From NCBI GenBank assembly GCA_026826555.1, contig JAKSZT010054573.1, forward strand, positions 345,046 to 409,045: DNA of 64,000 nucleotides. The letters run 5' to 3'. The stretch is from Tolypeutes matacus (taxonomy: Eukaryota > Chordata > Mammalia > Cingulata > Chlamyphoridae). A model generated the notes under the pieces. The model was not told where the DNA came from. It worked only from the letters and a program-made list of their open reading frames with translations, and ran no database searches. Position 1 is the first letter of the stretch. Every line of letters begins with the position of its first letter. Below, in pieces: positions 42,440 through 53,432 of this stretch. Made by a program: the position numbers and the translations under genes.

Positions 42440-43060
42440 TATATAATAAACCCTTTCTCCTACTCAAAAAAAAAAACACAAAAAATTGGCAAAGGGCTTG
42501 AATAGGCACTGCTCCAAAGAAGATATCCAAATGGCCAATAAGCACATGAGAAGATGCCCAACACCATGGCCATTAGGGAAACGCAAATCAAAACCACCGT
42601 GAGCTGCCCTGGCATGCTCACCAGAAAGGATATTATTTTTTAAAATGGAAAACAACCAGGGTTGGTGAGCATGTGGAGAAACAGGAACCTTAGCATATTG
42701 TTGGTGGGAATGTAAAATGGTGCTGCCACAGGGTAAACAGTTCAGCTATTCCTCAGACATTTCAACATAGCAATGTCATGTAACCTGGTAATTCCACTTC
42801 CAGGCATATATCCCTCAAACTGAGCAGATGACAAGCTACCAGGGTTTGCGTGGGGGGAAATGGGGGTTATTGCTTAATGGGTAAAGAGTTTCTGTTTGGG
42901 GCGATAGAACCTCTTTGGTATTGGAAGGTGGTGGGGGCACGATGTTGTGAATGAGAGATTAATATCAGTGAACTGTACACGTGAAAGTGCCTTAAATGGG
43001 AAAGTTTGTGTTGTATATGTTACCACAATAAAAATATTTTTAAAAACTAAATCCAACTTA
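42440..43060 (+). mobile_element. Old L1 3' end, internally deleted
   Basis: 'AATTGGCAAAGGGCTTGAATAGGCACTGCTCCAAAGAAG', 'CATTAGGGAAACGCAAATCAAAACCACCG', 'GTTGGTGAGCATGTGGAGAAAC' and a 3' UTR with 'GTGAATGAGAGATTAATATCAGTG', ending CCACAATAAAAATATTTTT. The segment between 'CAGGCATATATCCCTC' and the 3' UTR is missing. Confidence 0.8.
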
Positions 43061-43084
43061 TTTTTACAAAGCTTTTTTAAATTT

Positions 43085-43318
43085 TAAGATTAAGCACTTC
43101 TGTTCATCCAGAAACGCCCCTAGGCAAAATGGCCACCTAGAGTGGGAGAAGGTATTTGCTGCATGTGTGTGTGACGAAAGGTGCATATTAGGAATATGTA
43201 AAGCAGTCTTCAAAATCACCAGGAAAAAACAGGTGACATGAAAGGGAAATGGGCAAAAGGGATTCCCCTTGGGGAGGCAGTGAGGGGGAGTTCTCTGGTC
43301 TTGTGATGCCATCGTCTT
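43085..43318 (+). mobile_element. Old L1ME-type fragment (part 1)
   Basis: 'AGAGTGGGAGAAGGTATTTGC', 'GTGCATATTAGGAATATG' and 'GGGCAAAAGGGATTCCCC' are ORF2/3'-region landmarks in the order found in old L1s. It is interrupted by a younger insertion and resumes at 43432. Confidence 0.6.
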
Positions 43319-43319
43319 C

Positions 43320-43431
43320 TTTTTTTTTTTTTTTTAATAAACTTTTTTACTTTTATTTTTCAAAACATGCTTAGATTACATAAATGTAACACAAAAAATA
43401 TAGGGGATTCCCAAATGCCCCGCTGATGTTG
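43320..43431 (-). mobile_element. Young L1 3' end, 5' truncated
   Basis: Reverse complement ends with TAATAAAAAAAAAAAAAAAA, preceded by GTTACATTTATGTAATCTAAGCATG and TTGGGAATCCCCTATA, the same terminal text as the element at 53433-53928. Inserted into the L1ME fragment. Flanks GATGCCATCGTCTTCTTTTT and GATGTTGTCTTTTTT are a possible imperfect target duplication. Confidence 0.7.
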
Positions 43432-43545
43432 TCTTTTTTGATCTGGGTATGGGTTGCATGAGTGTGTTCAGTTTATGAAAATTCATTGTGCTGTCCAGTT
43501 AAGATTTGCATACTTTTCTGTACATATGCTACTATAACAAGCTTT
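43432..43545 (+). mobile_element. Old L1ME-type 3' UTR (part 2)
   Basis: 'TTTGATCTGGGTATGGGTTGCATGAGTGTGTTCAGTTTATG...AAGATTTGCATACTTTTCTG' is the L1ME-type 3' UTR end that continues the fragment ending near 43318. Confidence 0.7.
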
Positions 43546-44859
43546 AAAAGCCACGGTAATAAACTGTGAATGAGGCATCAAGAGAGCTAGAACATTTCCC
43601 TCTGCCTAGCTCCCTCATGGTACACAAATATAGTTTGTTAATTGGTTTTGTAGCCCAAAAAGATAAGCACGAAAACATCCAAATGCCATAGATTTTTTCT
43701 ATATTTGTATCCTTTAAAGATATCAAATTGATGATCATTTAATTGTCTGTTATTATAAAAAGGACAAGGACCAGTAGGCAAGCATCCTTGACCATGCATG
43801 TAACTGAGGATCTCATCTGACACGCCCATGCTGTACAGCCAAATCCACTGAGTTTTGATCCTCGATGCCTCTGCAGAAAGCACGCTGCCAGGAGATTGGC
43901 TTCTCTAAGTGACTGTGTAACGGCCTATCGATTTCACACCCTTACTCTCGCCAACTCTCTGGCCACAAATCCATCAACTTTGTAGGGACAATATTGCCAA
44001 TCAATTCCTGGCCCGCTGAGCGCTCAGAGGCTAGCACTCATCAAGTAGTCATGTCCATTGAGCAGAATTCAGGCCCTTTTCACTGAGTTCTCTTGCTTAG
44101 CTAAAATCATTATAAAGTGAAAGTGCTCCAGGGTGCATTCCTTTATGTGCCTATAAAATATGCTCATGAAGGCACCCCATGCTCTGGCAAGGTTAGGGCT
44201 GATTGCAACCCTGTCCTGTGAGCCTGCTACCCATTAGGGGTCACTTCCGTGGGACTCTCAAGGCATTGTCCTTCTCCTTTTCCCTCTGAGTTTGTGCTGA
44301 CGACTCCCTCCTCAGCCACTGCTTAAGGTCCCCCCCCACTGCCCCAGGGCCCCCCCCCCCCCAGTGCCCAGCTCAGACCTGCAGCTGGGTTTATTTCCTT
44401 TCGAGAGTAAATGATGGGGTCGCCATGCTGCCCTTCCACCTGGCTGTAGAGCAGACAGGTGGGGTGGAGATGCAGACCAGCAACGCGCACAGCATCCACC
44501 CAGATCTACTAACGAGAAGGATCGATACCACCATTTTGCTTAATGGAGCTTCAAATTCCCCTCAGAAACGGAGGCACCGTAACCACTAGGATGCCTCCGA
44601 GACTTGGATCCAGATGGAGAGGACTCCTTCATTCGATCAAGCACGTTTTCTGAAAGCCAGATGCCCATCACCACTGTGATGTTCTCATTCTCATGCAATT
44701 CGAAGGTGGCCCTGTGGCTGCTGCCCATCCTGCCCACGGCTCCTGCTTCTGCTCCTGCAGCGACCTGCAAGCCCTTCACGCCCCACGCACGCACATGCGC
44801 ATGAACGGCCCGAAGCCTTTCCTTGCCCAGTGGGAGCAAGGCCGCGACCCCAAGGTGCA
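43546..44859. other. Unique sequence with a poly(C) run
   Basis: No gene. A C tract of about 13 nt (44350-44362) and a CCCCCCCC run near 44331 lie within a C-rich patch. The remainder appears single-copy. Confidence 0.35.
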
Positions 44860-45440
44860 GGGAGAAACTGCTACTACTACTTGGCTCATATTTCTAATCT
44901 TCACAACAGAAGGAACGAATTCCTGAAATGGACAACTGAAAGGGCTACAACTCGTAACCAGAGTGACTGCTGGGTGTGTGGACAGTTGCTGACCTCCCCT
45001 GGAGATGGAATGCCTTGGACAGTATCACCTTTTATCTTAACAAAGTGGGGCATGGGGATCTGCCTTGCCGATTTTCCTCTTGGCATTAGCAGGCACAGGT
45101 CTTAGAACATGTGTCTTAAATTGTTGCTGTGGATTCTTCCTCCAGATGTGCCCCTCGATTCTGCTCAGGGAAACTCACAAAAGAGGGCCATGAAGAATGT
45201 AAGACTGGGTTTTTCCAGGGGTGGAGTGTGAGGCCATAAACCAGAGGACCCCACCTCCGTAGATGTATACATTCCTAAGCACTTAGTTATCTGTACTAGA
45301 ACCACTCCTGCTACACTACATATCAGTAACTTCAAAGAGACATGCTTACGATCTTGCACATCACGACTTGGCTCTGTCCTCCTGCTTCTTACTCCACATA
45401 ACCCCCTATAACCTGCCAGGTGGCACGGAGCACTACTCTG
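44860..45440 (+). pseudogene. Possible decayed endogenous retrovirus env fragment
   Basis: In one frame a short stretch reads like the N-terminal surface part of a class I (gamma-type) retroviral envelope, with a CWVC cysteine motif at 44968-44979 followed by a PW-containing stretch. A hydrophobic run just upstream is in a different frame. Beyond 45105 the frame is broken repeatedly and only scattered residues look familiar. No gag, pol or LTR was found beside it, and there is no intact frame. It could be coincidence. Confidence 0.4.
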
Positions 45441-45540
45441 AGTGCTGTGCAGCCGCCCAGGGCCAGCTCCCTGTTCTGTAAGTTCCCTAACAAGCTGTTA
45501 GTATTTTGCTGTAGAGAGTGGCCTGCTTCACTTTTAAGTC

Positions 45541-46160
45541 TTAAGTGGCCATTGAACTTTGGTGGAAACTATTCTGCAAGTGCATGGGCAGACACAGTTT
45601 CTCAGAAAGTTAAATGTAGACTTCCCATGTGAGCTGGCAATCCCACTTCTAGGTATATACCCCGAAGACTTGAAAGCAGGGACTAGGACAGATATTTGTG
45701 CAACAATATTCACAACAGCATTATTCAGAAGAGCCAACAGGTGAGAGCAACCCAACAGACCACCCACATGAGTGGATAAACAAGTGGTGTATATCTATGG
45801 AATGGAATATTATTCAGCCATAAAAAGAAGTGAGCTGCTGGTACATGCTGAAACATGGATAAAACTTGAAGACATGTTGACAAAACAAGCCAGACACAAA
45901 AGGACAAATATTGTACAATTTCTATTACACGAAATACCAAGAATAAGCAAACTCATAGAGATGAGGAATTGGGAGTTAATTGCTAAATTGGCATGAGCTC
46001 TGGTTTGGGATGATGCAGATTTGCTGGAAATAGATATAGGTGAAAGTTTGACAATATTGTCAATGTACTTAATGTCACAATATCACCCAATTAAAATGGT
46101 TAAAATGATTTTTATTGTGTGTATATTTTACAATTGGAAATAAATTGAAAAATCAAAAAA
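45541..46160 (+). mobile_element. Old L1 3' end (ORF2 C-terminus plus 3' UTR)
   Basis: 'TAAATGTAGACTTCCCATGTGAGCTGGCAATCCCACTTCTAGGTATATACCC', 'GGATAAACAAGTGGTGTATATCTATGGAATGGAATATTATTCAGCC', 'GTTGACAAAACAAGCCAGACAC' and a 3' UTR ending in AAATAAATTGAAAAATC. Moderately diverged. The segment 45559-45744 is open but is only an ORF2 remnant. Confidence 0.87.
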
Positions 46161-46173
46161 CAAAGAGTGAATG

Positions 46174-46263
46174 ACAGGGGAGCAGATATAGCTCCAGTGG
46201 TTACGTGCCTGCTTCCCAGGTATGAGGTCCCAGGTTCAATTCCTAGTACTTCCTAAAAAAAAA
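46174..46263 (+). mobile_element. Short tRNA-Ala SINE
   Basis: Single unit 'GGGAGCAGATATAGCTCCAGTGG' with B box 'GGTTCAATTCC' and an A tail. Target duplication AAAGAGTGAATG at 46162-46173 and 46264-46275 (perfect). The insertion sits just after the L1 tail ending near 46160. Confidence 0.92.
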
Positions 46264-46275
46264 AAAGAGTGAATG

Positions 46276-46693
46276 GTGAGGGGAGGGAAGACCCCTAGGG
46301 GCAGGGGGAAAACCACATGTGAGTGAGATCCACTCTTGAAAGCAAATTTTTGAGGTGCAAAAATGTGTTAGTAGCCCCATTCCCTTCTGGGTCCTGGTCC
46401 CCGCCGGCTTGGCACCCCATGCTGTCTGCTCAATCGGGCCATCTCCTGGTTCCAGAAACCCCCTGACTCCTTTTCCTCCACCTTTAAACCTCCTTGCTCT
46501 GTGTCCCTTGTTAATGGAATCAGGGAATCCATACCCAGGTATATCTGGGCAGGTACCACATGGCCCCTTCAAACTGGGTCATTTGAGGGGAGCTTGGTAA
46601 AATGCTGATTGCAAAGTATGGGCAGGACATAGGGTAGGGTTTCTCAGGTTTGGCCCCAATATGCACCCCCAGGGAGAAGTCCGCCACGGTCTC
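46276..46693. other. Unique sequence
   Basis: No gene recognised. The sequence to the right belongs to the element at 46709. Confidence 0.3.
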
Positions 46694-46708
46694 ACTCGGT
46701 CCTCTTTT

Positions 46709-47116
46709 TTTTTTTTTTTTTTTTTCCCAAAGAAGCCCCTGTATTTCAACTGCTCATCCCCTCCCTACCCCAAAAGTGTCAAGTGGCCACTGGCTCCACC
46801 TCATTGTTATAATTTCTTGCATTGCTAGAATCACCATATGTGAACAAGAGAATACCATCAAGTCCACTCTAGTCCATAGTTCTTCCCCCAATCCTGAGGG
46901 GACTGAGATGGTGATGTCCACTCCAACTCCAAGTGAGAGAGGGCTTATATCCCATGGATATGGTGGGTGGGATGATCCTGCCTGCAGATGCAGGCCCTCT
47001 CCATTCCCTGGGATGGCCATTGCCCATCGTTGTCTCCTCACCAGGTGACTTGGATGAGTCCATTGAGCTGTAGGGTAGGAGTTGCAGCTCCACCTAGATT
47101 TCATGCACACCTGGTA
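46709..47116 (-). mobile_element. L1 3'-UTR-derived insertion, 408 bp
   Basis: The minus strand ends in about 20 A's (46705-46725) after 'CAGGGGCTTCTTTGGG'. Target duplication ACTCGGTCCTCTTTT at 46694-46708 and 47117-47131 (perfect). The segment GAGCCAGTGGCCACT...GGGTAGGGAGGGG matches 53445-53490, but the tail begins about 400 bp earlier in the UTR than in that copy. Likely a 5'-truncated L1 transcript polyadenylated at an upstream site. Confidence 0.8.
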
Positions 47117-47140
47117 ACTCGGTCCTCTTTTGAGCTCAGG

Positions 47141-47330
47141 CAGGATTTCTCTGCCACAGCCCTGCTGACGTTTGGGTCCAGATAATTCTTTGTTGTGGGG
47201 GCTGCCCTGGCATTGTGGGATGTCAACAGCAGCCCTGGATATATCGTGGACCCCCAGAGCCACTGGTGGCCTTTACGTTGTGGAGAGCTACGAGAAATTG
47301 TTTGGAGATGTTTCTGGGAGCCCTGGCTTG
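47141..47330 (-). mobile_element. MER20 (hAT-Charlie) copy
   Basis: 'GACGTTTGGGTCCAGATAATTCTTTGTTGTGGGGGCTGCCCTGGCATTGTGGGATGTCAACAGCAGCCCTGG' is MER20 on the minus strand, diverged toward the right. It lies directly beside the 408-bp L1 insertion. Confidence 0.8.
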
Positions 47331-48180
47331 GCCTGGCTGCAGCCTTCCAACCAGCACGGCAGGGAGCAAGCAGCCTTTGGGGTTCCCTCCATCCCCTCTC
47401 TGTGTGGACTGCGCTGAAGGTGATTGCCCACTCTCTGGTAGCCCACGGATACAAACACGCGCCTGCTGGCCTGCTCCAGGGGCAGGAGGCCTCAGAGGCC
47501 CGAGCTCGAAGGCGCACGCGTCGTTTGGGAGTTCTACTGCCCCGGAAGGCTCCTCAGTCTCAGGGTGCCTTATCTCCCTGCCCTGAAAGATGGGGCCGCT
47601 AACACTTCCCGAACAAAGTTGCAGGGAGTGCCGAGAATCGGTGCAACCGGGAGGTGAGTGCCCCGTGGCCCTTGGCCGTCTGCGGGGCTGCTGCTTTGCA
47701 CCCTACTTCAGCCCCAGTGGAGACCTGGCCTTGCAGGGCTGAGAAAGCCCCTCCTCTGTGATGTCGTCGGAGAGCAGAAGGAAGGCTGGGGGCGGCAGCT
47801 CGAGTCGCCAGAGGTGCTGGGAGTTGGGGTGCAGTTCACCCATTCACGGGGCAAAGGGCAAAGCTTCCTGGGAGGCTGCTGGGCCACCCGGGCTGGGCCG
47901 GCCCGCGTCTGGGGCGCTGCTCCTGGCTCCCGCCACCCAGGTGCTTTCCCTCTGGGCGGGTGAAGGGGGCCTCCAGCCACCACCCTGCCAACCAGCCCTG
48001 TCCCAGCTTCAGCTCCTTAGCTGGGTGAAGTCCTAGCCGTCTGGCGGCTGAAGCCAGCAACAGGAAACAAGTTTTCCCTGCTCGCAGGCAGGGTGCGGTC
48101 ACAGGCGCAGGCCCCCTTGCCTGGCCTCGTTTTGAAAGGCTGGGTCACGGAGAAAGGTAAAGCGAGCTTAGTGGGAAGAA
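47331..48180. other. GC-rich unique sequence
   Basis: No gene. The long frames here are unsupported by domains. Confidence 0.35.
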
Positions 48181-49050
48181 GGCTGCTGTGAATTCGTATA
48201 AAAGTTCTGGATTTAAAATATTTTAAAACGACCAGACTTTTATTAATAGTTAAGAATTTGTAATGACCTGGTTTAGGTTAATAAGTTGTCATTTTAAGGA
48301 CGTCCTCTGAGGGCTTGCTTTAATGAACAAATTAGAATAATCCATAATTAGTGTAGCACCTCTTTGAGAACGTGGGGGAAAGCAGTTTGAAGTTAGGTAC
48401 AAATTATCATGATAGAATCCAGGAATAAATCTGGAAGAGCCAATGTCACATTTTAAAATAAATGCTAAAAATATCGGCACTACAAGAAGGGAAAACCCAA
48501 TTCTGTTATTTAACATTTATTAAATGCAAGAAAAATAATTTATTCATTTTGTTAAAATGAGGATCAAAAAGAACCCTGAGCCAATTAATTTATCAGAGCT
48601 GTATTTTAATAGACTTTTGAAAGCACTCGTCTTAAGTTAGTTATTCTAGATGTTTTTTGAAAAATTTTGCTAAAATTCAACTGTGACATTCTGGCATTCA
48701 TTTATTTGCTTACAATTAATTCAAAGGTAATTGCAGTTACATGGGCCCCTGGCCGCCTCAGAGCTCATAGACACACTGGCAATTTTCCAGTTCTTTTTCA
48801 CAGACTAGAATTTTTATTCCCGAGCCTGCATTCTCTCCTGAAACTGCAAGTTTTATCGTGAATGCCTGTTTCCTAATTTGTAATTTTTTGTTTATCCAGT
48901 CAATGTCACGCTTAGGAAACTTGCAGCAGGGTTTTGCTCATTGACTAAGAAAATTTTATCTCCTTTTAAGTTTTCTCTCTACCTAGGTTTGACTGTTATG
49001 TAGGGACCCATCCAGTACCTCAGAAGTGGGAAAGGCAGGATGTAGGATTT
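48181..49050. other. AT-rich unique segment, candidate developmental enhancer
   Basis: Non-repetitive, with many homeodomain-type TAAT cores (for example TTAATAG, AATTAG, CATAATTAG, CAATTAATTTATC, ACAATTAATTC). This density is typical of conserved enhancers but also expected by chance in AT-rich DNA. No coding frame. Confidence 0.25.
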
Positions 49051-49127
49051 TTTAAAAACTTTAATGATATGTTTAATCCTATCTATCCCTAATATTATCA
49101 TTTCCGCATATAATCAGTGTAAAAAAA

Positions 49128-49347
49128 ACTTTTTCTTTTTTTTTTTTTTTTGGTACAGGGGGCTGGGTATAGAACCTGGGACCTTGCATGTGGGAAGCTG
49201 GCACTCAACCATGGAGCCAAATCGGCTTCCCCGAGTTGGCCTTTTCGTTTGTTTTGCTTGTTGTTTGTTTTTCAGGAGGCACTGGGAACCGAACCTGGGA
49301 CCTCCCATGTGGGAGGTGGGTGCCCAGCTGCACATCCACTCCCCCGT
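49128..49347 (-). mobile_element. Dimeric tRNA-Ala SINE
   Basis: Minus strand: two tRNA-like units joined by AAACAAACAACAAGC linker text. The right-hand unit has 'CCCACATGGGAGGTCCCAGGTTCGG' and the left-hand unit 'CCACATGCAAGGTCCCAGGTTC', with a poly(A) tail (poly T at about 49134-49151). It matches the layout at 55105-55306. Confidence 0.85.
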
Positions 49348-49685
49348 TTTAACCATTTGTAAGGGTGCAATCCAGTGGCAATAATTTTATTCACAGTGTT
49401 GTGCTACCGTCACCACTATCTATTTCCAAATCCTTCCCATCACCCCAACGATATCCATTCAGCAATAACTCCCCATTCCTCGCTCCAGCCCCCCATAACC
49501 TGTCATCTACTTTCTGTCTCTACGAGTCTGCCGATACAGATATTCTGTATAAGTGGAATCATGTGGTAATGATGCTTTCGTGTCTGGCTTGCTTCAGGTT
49601 TTATGGCTCATCTCACGTTTCGTGTTTGCCTTAGCATCAGATTTTCAAGGTTCATCTCTGCTGTAGCATGTAGACGGATGGGATT
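49348..49685 (-). mobile_element. Old L1, minus strand
   Basis: 'GTTTTAACCATTTGTAAGGGTGCAATCCAGTGGCAATAATTTTATTCACAGTGTTGTGC', 'CAATAACTCCCCATTCC', 'GAATCATGTGGTAATGATGC' and 'AAGGTTCATCTCTGCTGTAGCATGTA' are the reverse complement of an old L1M 3' end. The SINE at 49128 is inserted at its left edge. Confidence 0.8.
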
Positions 49686-51534
49686 TTTAAGAGATGAGAT
49701 CATAGTTACCAATTTCTGGGACAGCGTGGCCTGAAAGAGGCACTCAGTGGACAAAAGCAAATGTAACAATAAGGAGAAAATAAGAGGACACTCGTGTCAC
49801 CCAAGGGTGGGGTGGTTAAAGCCCACCTCCCACCACCCCAGGGCCGCACGTCCTCCGCTCCCGGGCAGCCCTGCCAGGAAGCCCCAGGGCTCCAGGCCTG
49901 AAGCGCCTGCTCCTCTTGTCCTGTGCCGAGTCTGCCCTGCTTTGTGAGCCTGTCCTCAGGGTGTGGAGGGTCACGCCCGCCCAGCTTCTGCCACAACAGT
50001 CCTGTACTGCAGCGTTAGCAGAGGCCAAGTCCGTCAGATCTCATCCATCGTGAGCTTGCTGTTCCCCAGCAAGAAACAAACCAGGGGGGTTGAAGTGCAC
50101 AAACAGGTGGTAAACCCTGCAAGCAGGAAAGCCGAGCAGGGCAGGAGGGAAGAGCAGAATGGGTTGTCACAGTCAGGAACAGTGAGTCTGAGAAGGGGCG
50201 GCAGCACTTAGTCGGAATAAAATTTGGTTGGAATATAACCAAGCAGGACTTCTGCGTTTCAAAGCCGTGCGGATGGTGAGCCAGGGCGCCTGTCTTTAGC
50301 TGGCTTTCCCGGGGATCCTGGGGAAGGGAAGCCTGGCAGCGCCAACATCGTAAGGAAGAGGTCGCGGAGGTGTGAGTCGCAGCGCCCTGCTTCCATCCTG
50401 CTCAGGGTGGGAGTCTGAGGAAGCACGTAGGACTCGGAACTTGCCCTGAGTTCAGGCTTTAAATCCCCTCTGCTGACCTGAGCTCAAGACCCACAGGCTC
50501 TTTTTCCGGGCAAAGCACCCAAACACTTCTGATTCTCCATCACATTGCATTTAAGTGTAGCTGGGAACTCGGGGTCTGGCAGGTCACGGCAGCTTGGTGT
50601 GGGAGACCCAGAGGGAGAAATCGGAGCCTTTGGTGGAGCTGTACTGGTGGGCCCCACAGAATGGCAGCGACAAGGGGTTTGTCCGCCTCCCTCCTGGCCC
50701 TTCTGCTCCCCGTCTCTCGCTCTTGCGGAGCCCGGTTCTCCCAGTCTGGGGCCCTCTTAGGCAGGGGCTTGCTCTCTGCTGGCTGAACACCCAGTCTCCT
50801 TTTTTGCACGTTACTCAATGAGGCTGAAGAGGCACCCATTCCAGGAACTGTAGGTTCTTTAACAGGAAATGTTGAAAATCTGAGCAATCCTCCAGGAGTC
50901 CAAGAACACATTTTGGATTGCAGGCCCTGAGGCGGGGCGAGAGAAACTCTGGGGCAGGCGACCTGGTGTCGACAGCCGCCTACCAGGAGATACCCACCAT
51001 GACCTCTTCTGCACCCGATACCTGCGTGTGGGGCTCCTGTAGCATTTTATGGCCGTTAGGCTTGCGGGAGGCCAGAATGCCCATGACCCTGAGAGACCAC
51101 GGGCCTGACCAGCAGCCCCTCCTGCCCTCTAGGAGGATGCCAGAGGTGGTGGCCCAGGACACACGTTCAGAGAAGTGCAGCCTGGGCCGAGCTGCCTGCT
51201 CCTGAGGGGACAGGGCATCTCCTGAGGGGCTGCCAAGGGTGGTGGGCCCCTCGCGCCATCTGCCACTTCCTCTCTCGCCTTTCCCCCGAGGGCCAGAAGG
51301 CCAGGCAAGAGTGGCTGCAGAGCCGCGCGGCCACACGACCCGACAATCACAGAGGGCAAAACAAGGGGTTTTCCTGTGGCGTTCTGTACTCAGCCGACAG
51401 TGGTCTACACCTTTTTCATTCTCTGAGAAAGGAATGATCAAAATGCACACGTGGCAGGTGGAGTATGGCCCCAGAGACGCCCACATCGCGCTCCCGGGGA
51501 CCTGTGACATGCTGGGTTCCAAGGCAGAGGGGAA
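49686..51534. other. GC-rich unique sequence
   Basis: No recognised gene. Frames such as 50980-51522 (minus, 180 residues) and 50540-50911 (minus) show no domain. Confidence 0.35.
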
Positions 51535-51905
51535 TTAAGGCTGCTAATCAACTGTGCAAGAGGCAGAAGCTCCTGAATGACCCAGGTGGGCCCAATGGAA
51601 CCACAAGGGTGGGTCCTTATAATTAGGAGCCAGGCAGGAGAGGCAGAAGGGAGGTGAGCACAGGGCCAGGGAGGGAGCACTGCGGCCGCTGGCTGTGCAA
51701 GTGAGGAAGGGGCAAACCAGGGCTCCCCGCCCCGGGGAGCAAAGGCAGTGAGGCACGGTCTCCTCTGGAGCTTCCAGGAGGAGCCTTGGTTTCAGCCCAG
51801 CGAGGCCCATCGTTAGCAGCTGATCTCCAGAACCGTAAGATACAGCACATGCTTTTTAAATCTAAATTTGTGATAACTGGCTACTACTGCAACAGGAAGC
51901 AAACA
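51535..51905 (+). repeat. MLT1-class (MaLR) LTR fragment
   Basis: 'TGACCCAGGTGGGCCCAATGGAACCACAAGGGTGGGTCCTTATAA', 'TTGGTTTCAGCCCAGCGAGGCCCAT', 'GATCTCCAGAACCGTAAGATA' and 'TTGTGATAACTGGCTACTACTGCAACAGGAAGCAAACACA'. This is the same subfamily as 290-625, in the opposite orientation. Confidence 0.7.
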
Positions 51906-52158
51906 CAGCGCCTGTGTATGTGTGAGCACGTTTTATAAAAAGGGGCAGATTGATCTCACTGGCTTATTTCCTTACACAGGATGTAGAACAAGAAAAATAA
52001 GAGAAAAGATTAAAAAAAAAAAAAAAGGATCAGTCCCAGAGTTTTCATATCTCACTACCAAGAGCTCAGGAAGAGAAGAGAGAAGAGAAACTTACCCGAG
52101 AAACTGATAATGGTTGGGGCCCATAGTGTGAGTCCTGAGATTGGAATGAAGAACCTTC
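51906..52158. other. Unique sequence with A tract
   Basis: A poly(A) run of about 14-15 nt at 52011-52026 is not preceded by a recognisable retroelement. Confidence 0.3.
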
Positions 52159-52172
52159 AAGAACCAATGGGT

Positions 52173-52273
52173 AGGGAAACGGATGTGGCTCAAGAGGTTC
52201 GTCGTCCGTCTACCATATGGAGAGACCGGGGTTCGATCCCCGGTACCTCCTGGTAAAAAAAAAAAAAAAAAAA
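52173..52273 (+). mobile_element. Young short tRNA-Ala SINE
   Basis: Single unit 'GGAAACGGATGTGGCTCAAG' with B box 'GGTTCGATCCCCGG' and a 20-nt A tail. Target duplication AAGAACCAATGGGT at 52159-52172 and 52274-52287 (perfect). Confidence 0.95.
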
Positions 52274-52287
52274 AAGAACCAATGGGT

Positions 52288-53418
52288 TATCCCCAGAACC
52301 CCGGGGATGAAGAGAAGGTTCTAGACAGTAGCCACCAGTCCCATGTGTGCAGAGGGTGATCCAAACTGAGATGCCCGATTTCAAACATTCAGTACAAAGT
52401 AAAAATATCTTATCAAAAATTTTATATTGGTTACAGGTTGAAATGATATCTTTGAGATATTGGATTAAATAGCATATATTATTAAAATTAAATTTACCTC
52501 TTTCCTTTTACTCTTTAAACTGTGGCTGCTAGAAAGTTGAATTTAGTTTAAAATCACATTTGCAGCATGTGTTTTATCTCTAGTGGACAGTGCTGGGCTA
52601 AAAGGGTCTGCCACGGAAACGGGCCACGGCAAGGAGGAAGCGTGCGAGCAAAGGCAGCTGCTTCTTTGGGGGCCACACTGGAGGGAAAGCAGGTGGGAGA
52701 GGGTTGAAGTCCTGAGAAGTTTCCGACGCAGACAGCGCTCACTCAGGTCGAGCGAAGAGGGCAAAAGGAGCACATTATTAACCATGCGAGAACTAAACAT
52801 ACATCCCTCCCATGCACGCTCTCCTCCCAAGTTCCTGGGGAATGTATTTCAGCAGAGCAAAGGGCACTTTCTAGGCGAGGGAACGGGGTCAGTTAGATGT
52901 GTTCGGAGGCGTGGAGAAAGCAGCAGTAGGCACTGGGAAGCGTTTGGGGGAAATCAGCGTCCATCCCTTGGAACCTGAGCAGTTACAAGGAGACCATGAT
53001 TAATTCCAGGAAATGCTCAGAGTTGTACAAGAAAGGAAATGCCGTCAGTTTGCCACTGGGATCAGCAAGAAGTATAAACCATAATCCTGGAAGCACTGTA
53101 TACCCGAAAATAGTAGCATCGAAATTGAGGGGCACAGGGAGCTGAACAGGGTGGTCAAGATAGCTGGATGCTCAAGGTCCCTAATAGGAGCTGATGAAAT
53201 GACTAAAGTTAATGACTGGAGAAACTTATGCCAAATATGCGTATTATTTAGAAATGTGGAGTATATTCTAGGGGAAAAAACAAAGAATTAGAAAAAGTTG
53301 TTGCTTTTGGGGAGTGAACGGGACAGAAGCAGGGGGGTAAAGAGAGAACAGGGGTCGACATGTAATATTTTCTTATTTAATTATGTGCAAGCTTTAGTTT
53401 GGTTCCAATTAATCGTTT
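52288..53418. other. Unique sequence
   Basis: No recognised feature. The frame 52583-52978 (plus) lacks any domain. Confidence 0.3.
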
Positions 53419-53432
53419 AAGAGTTCTCTCCA

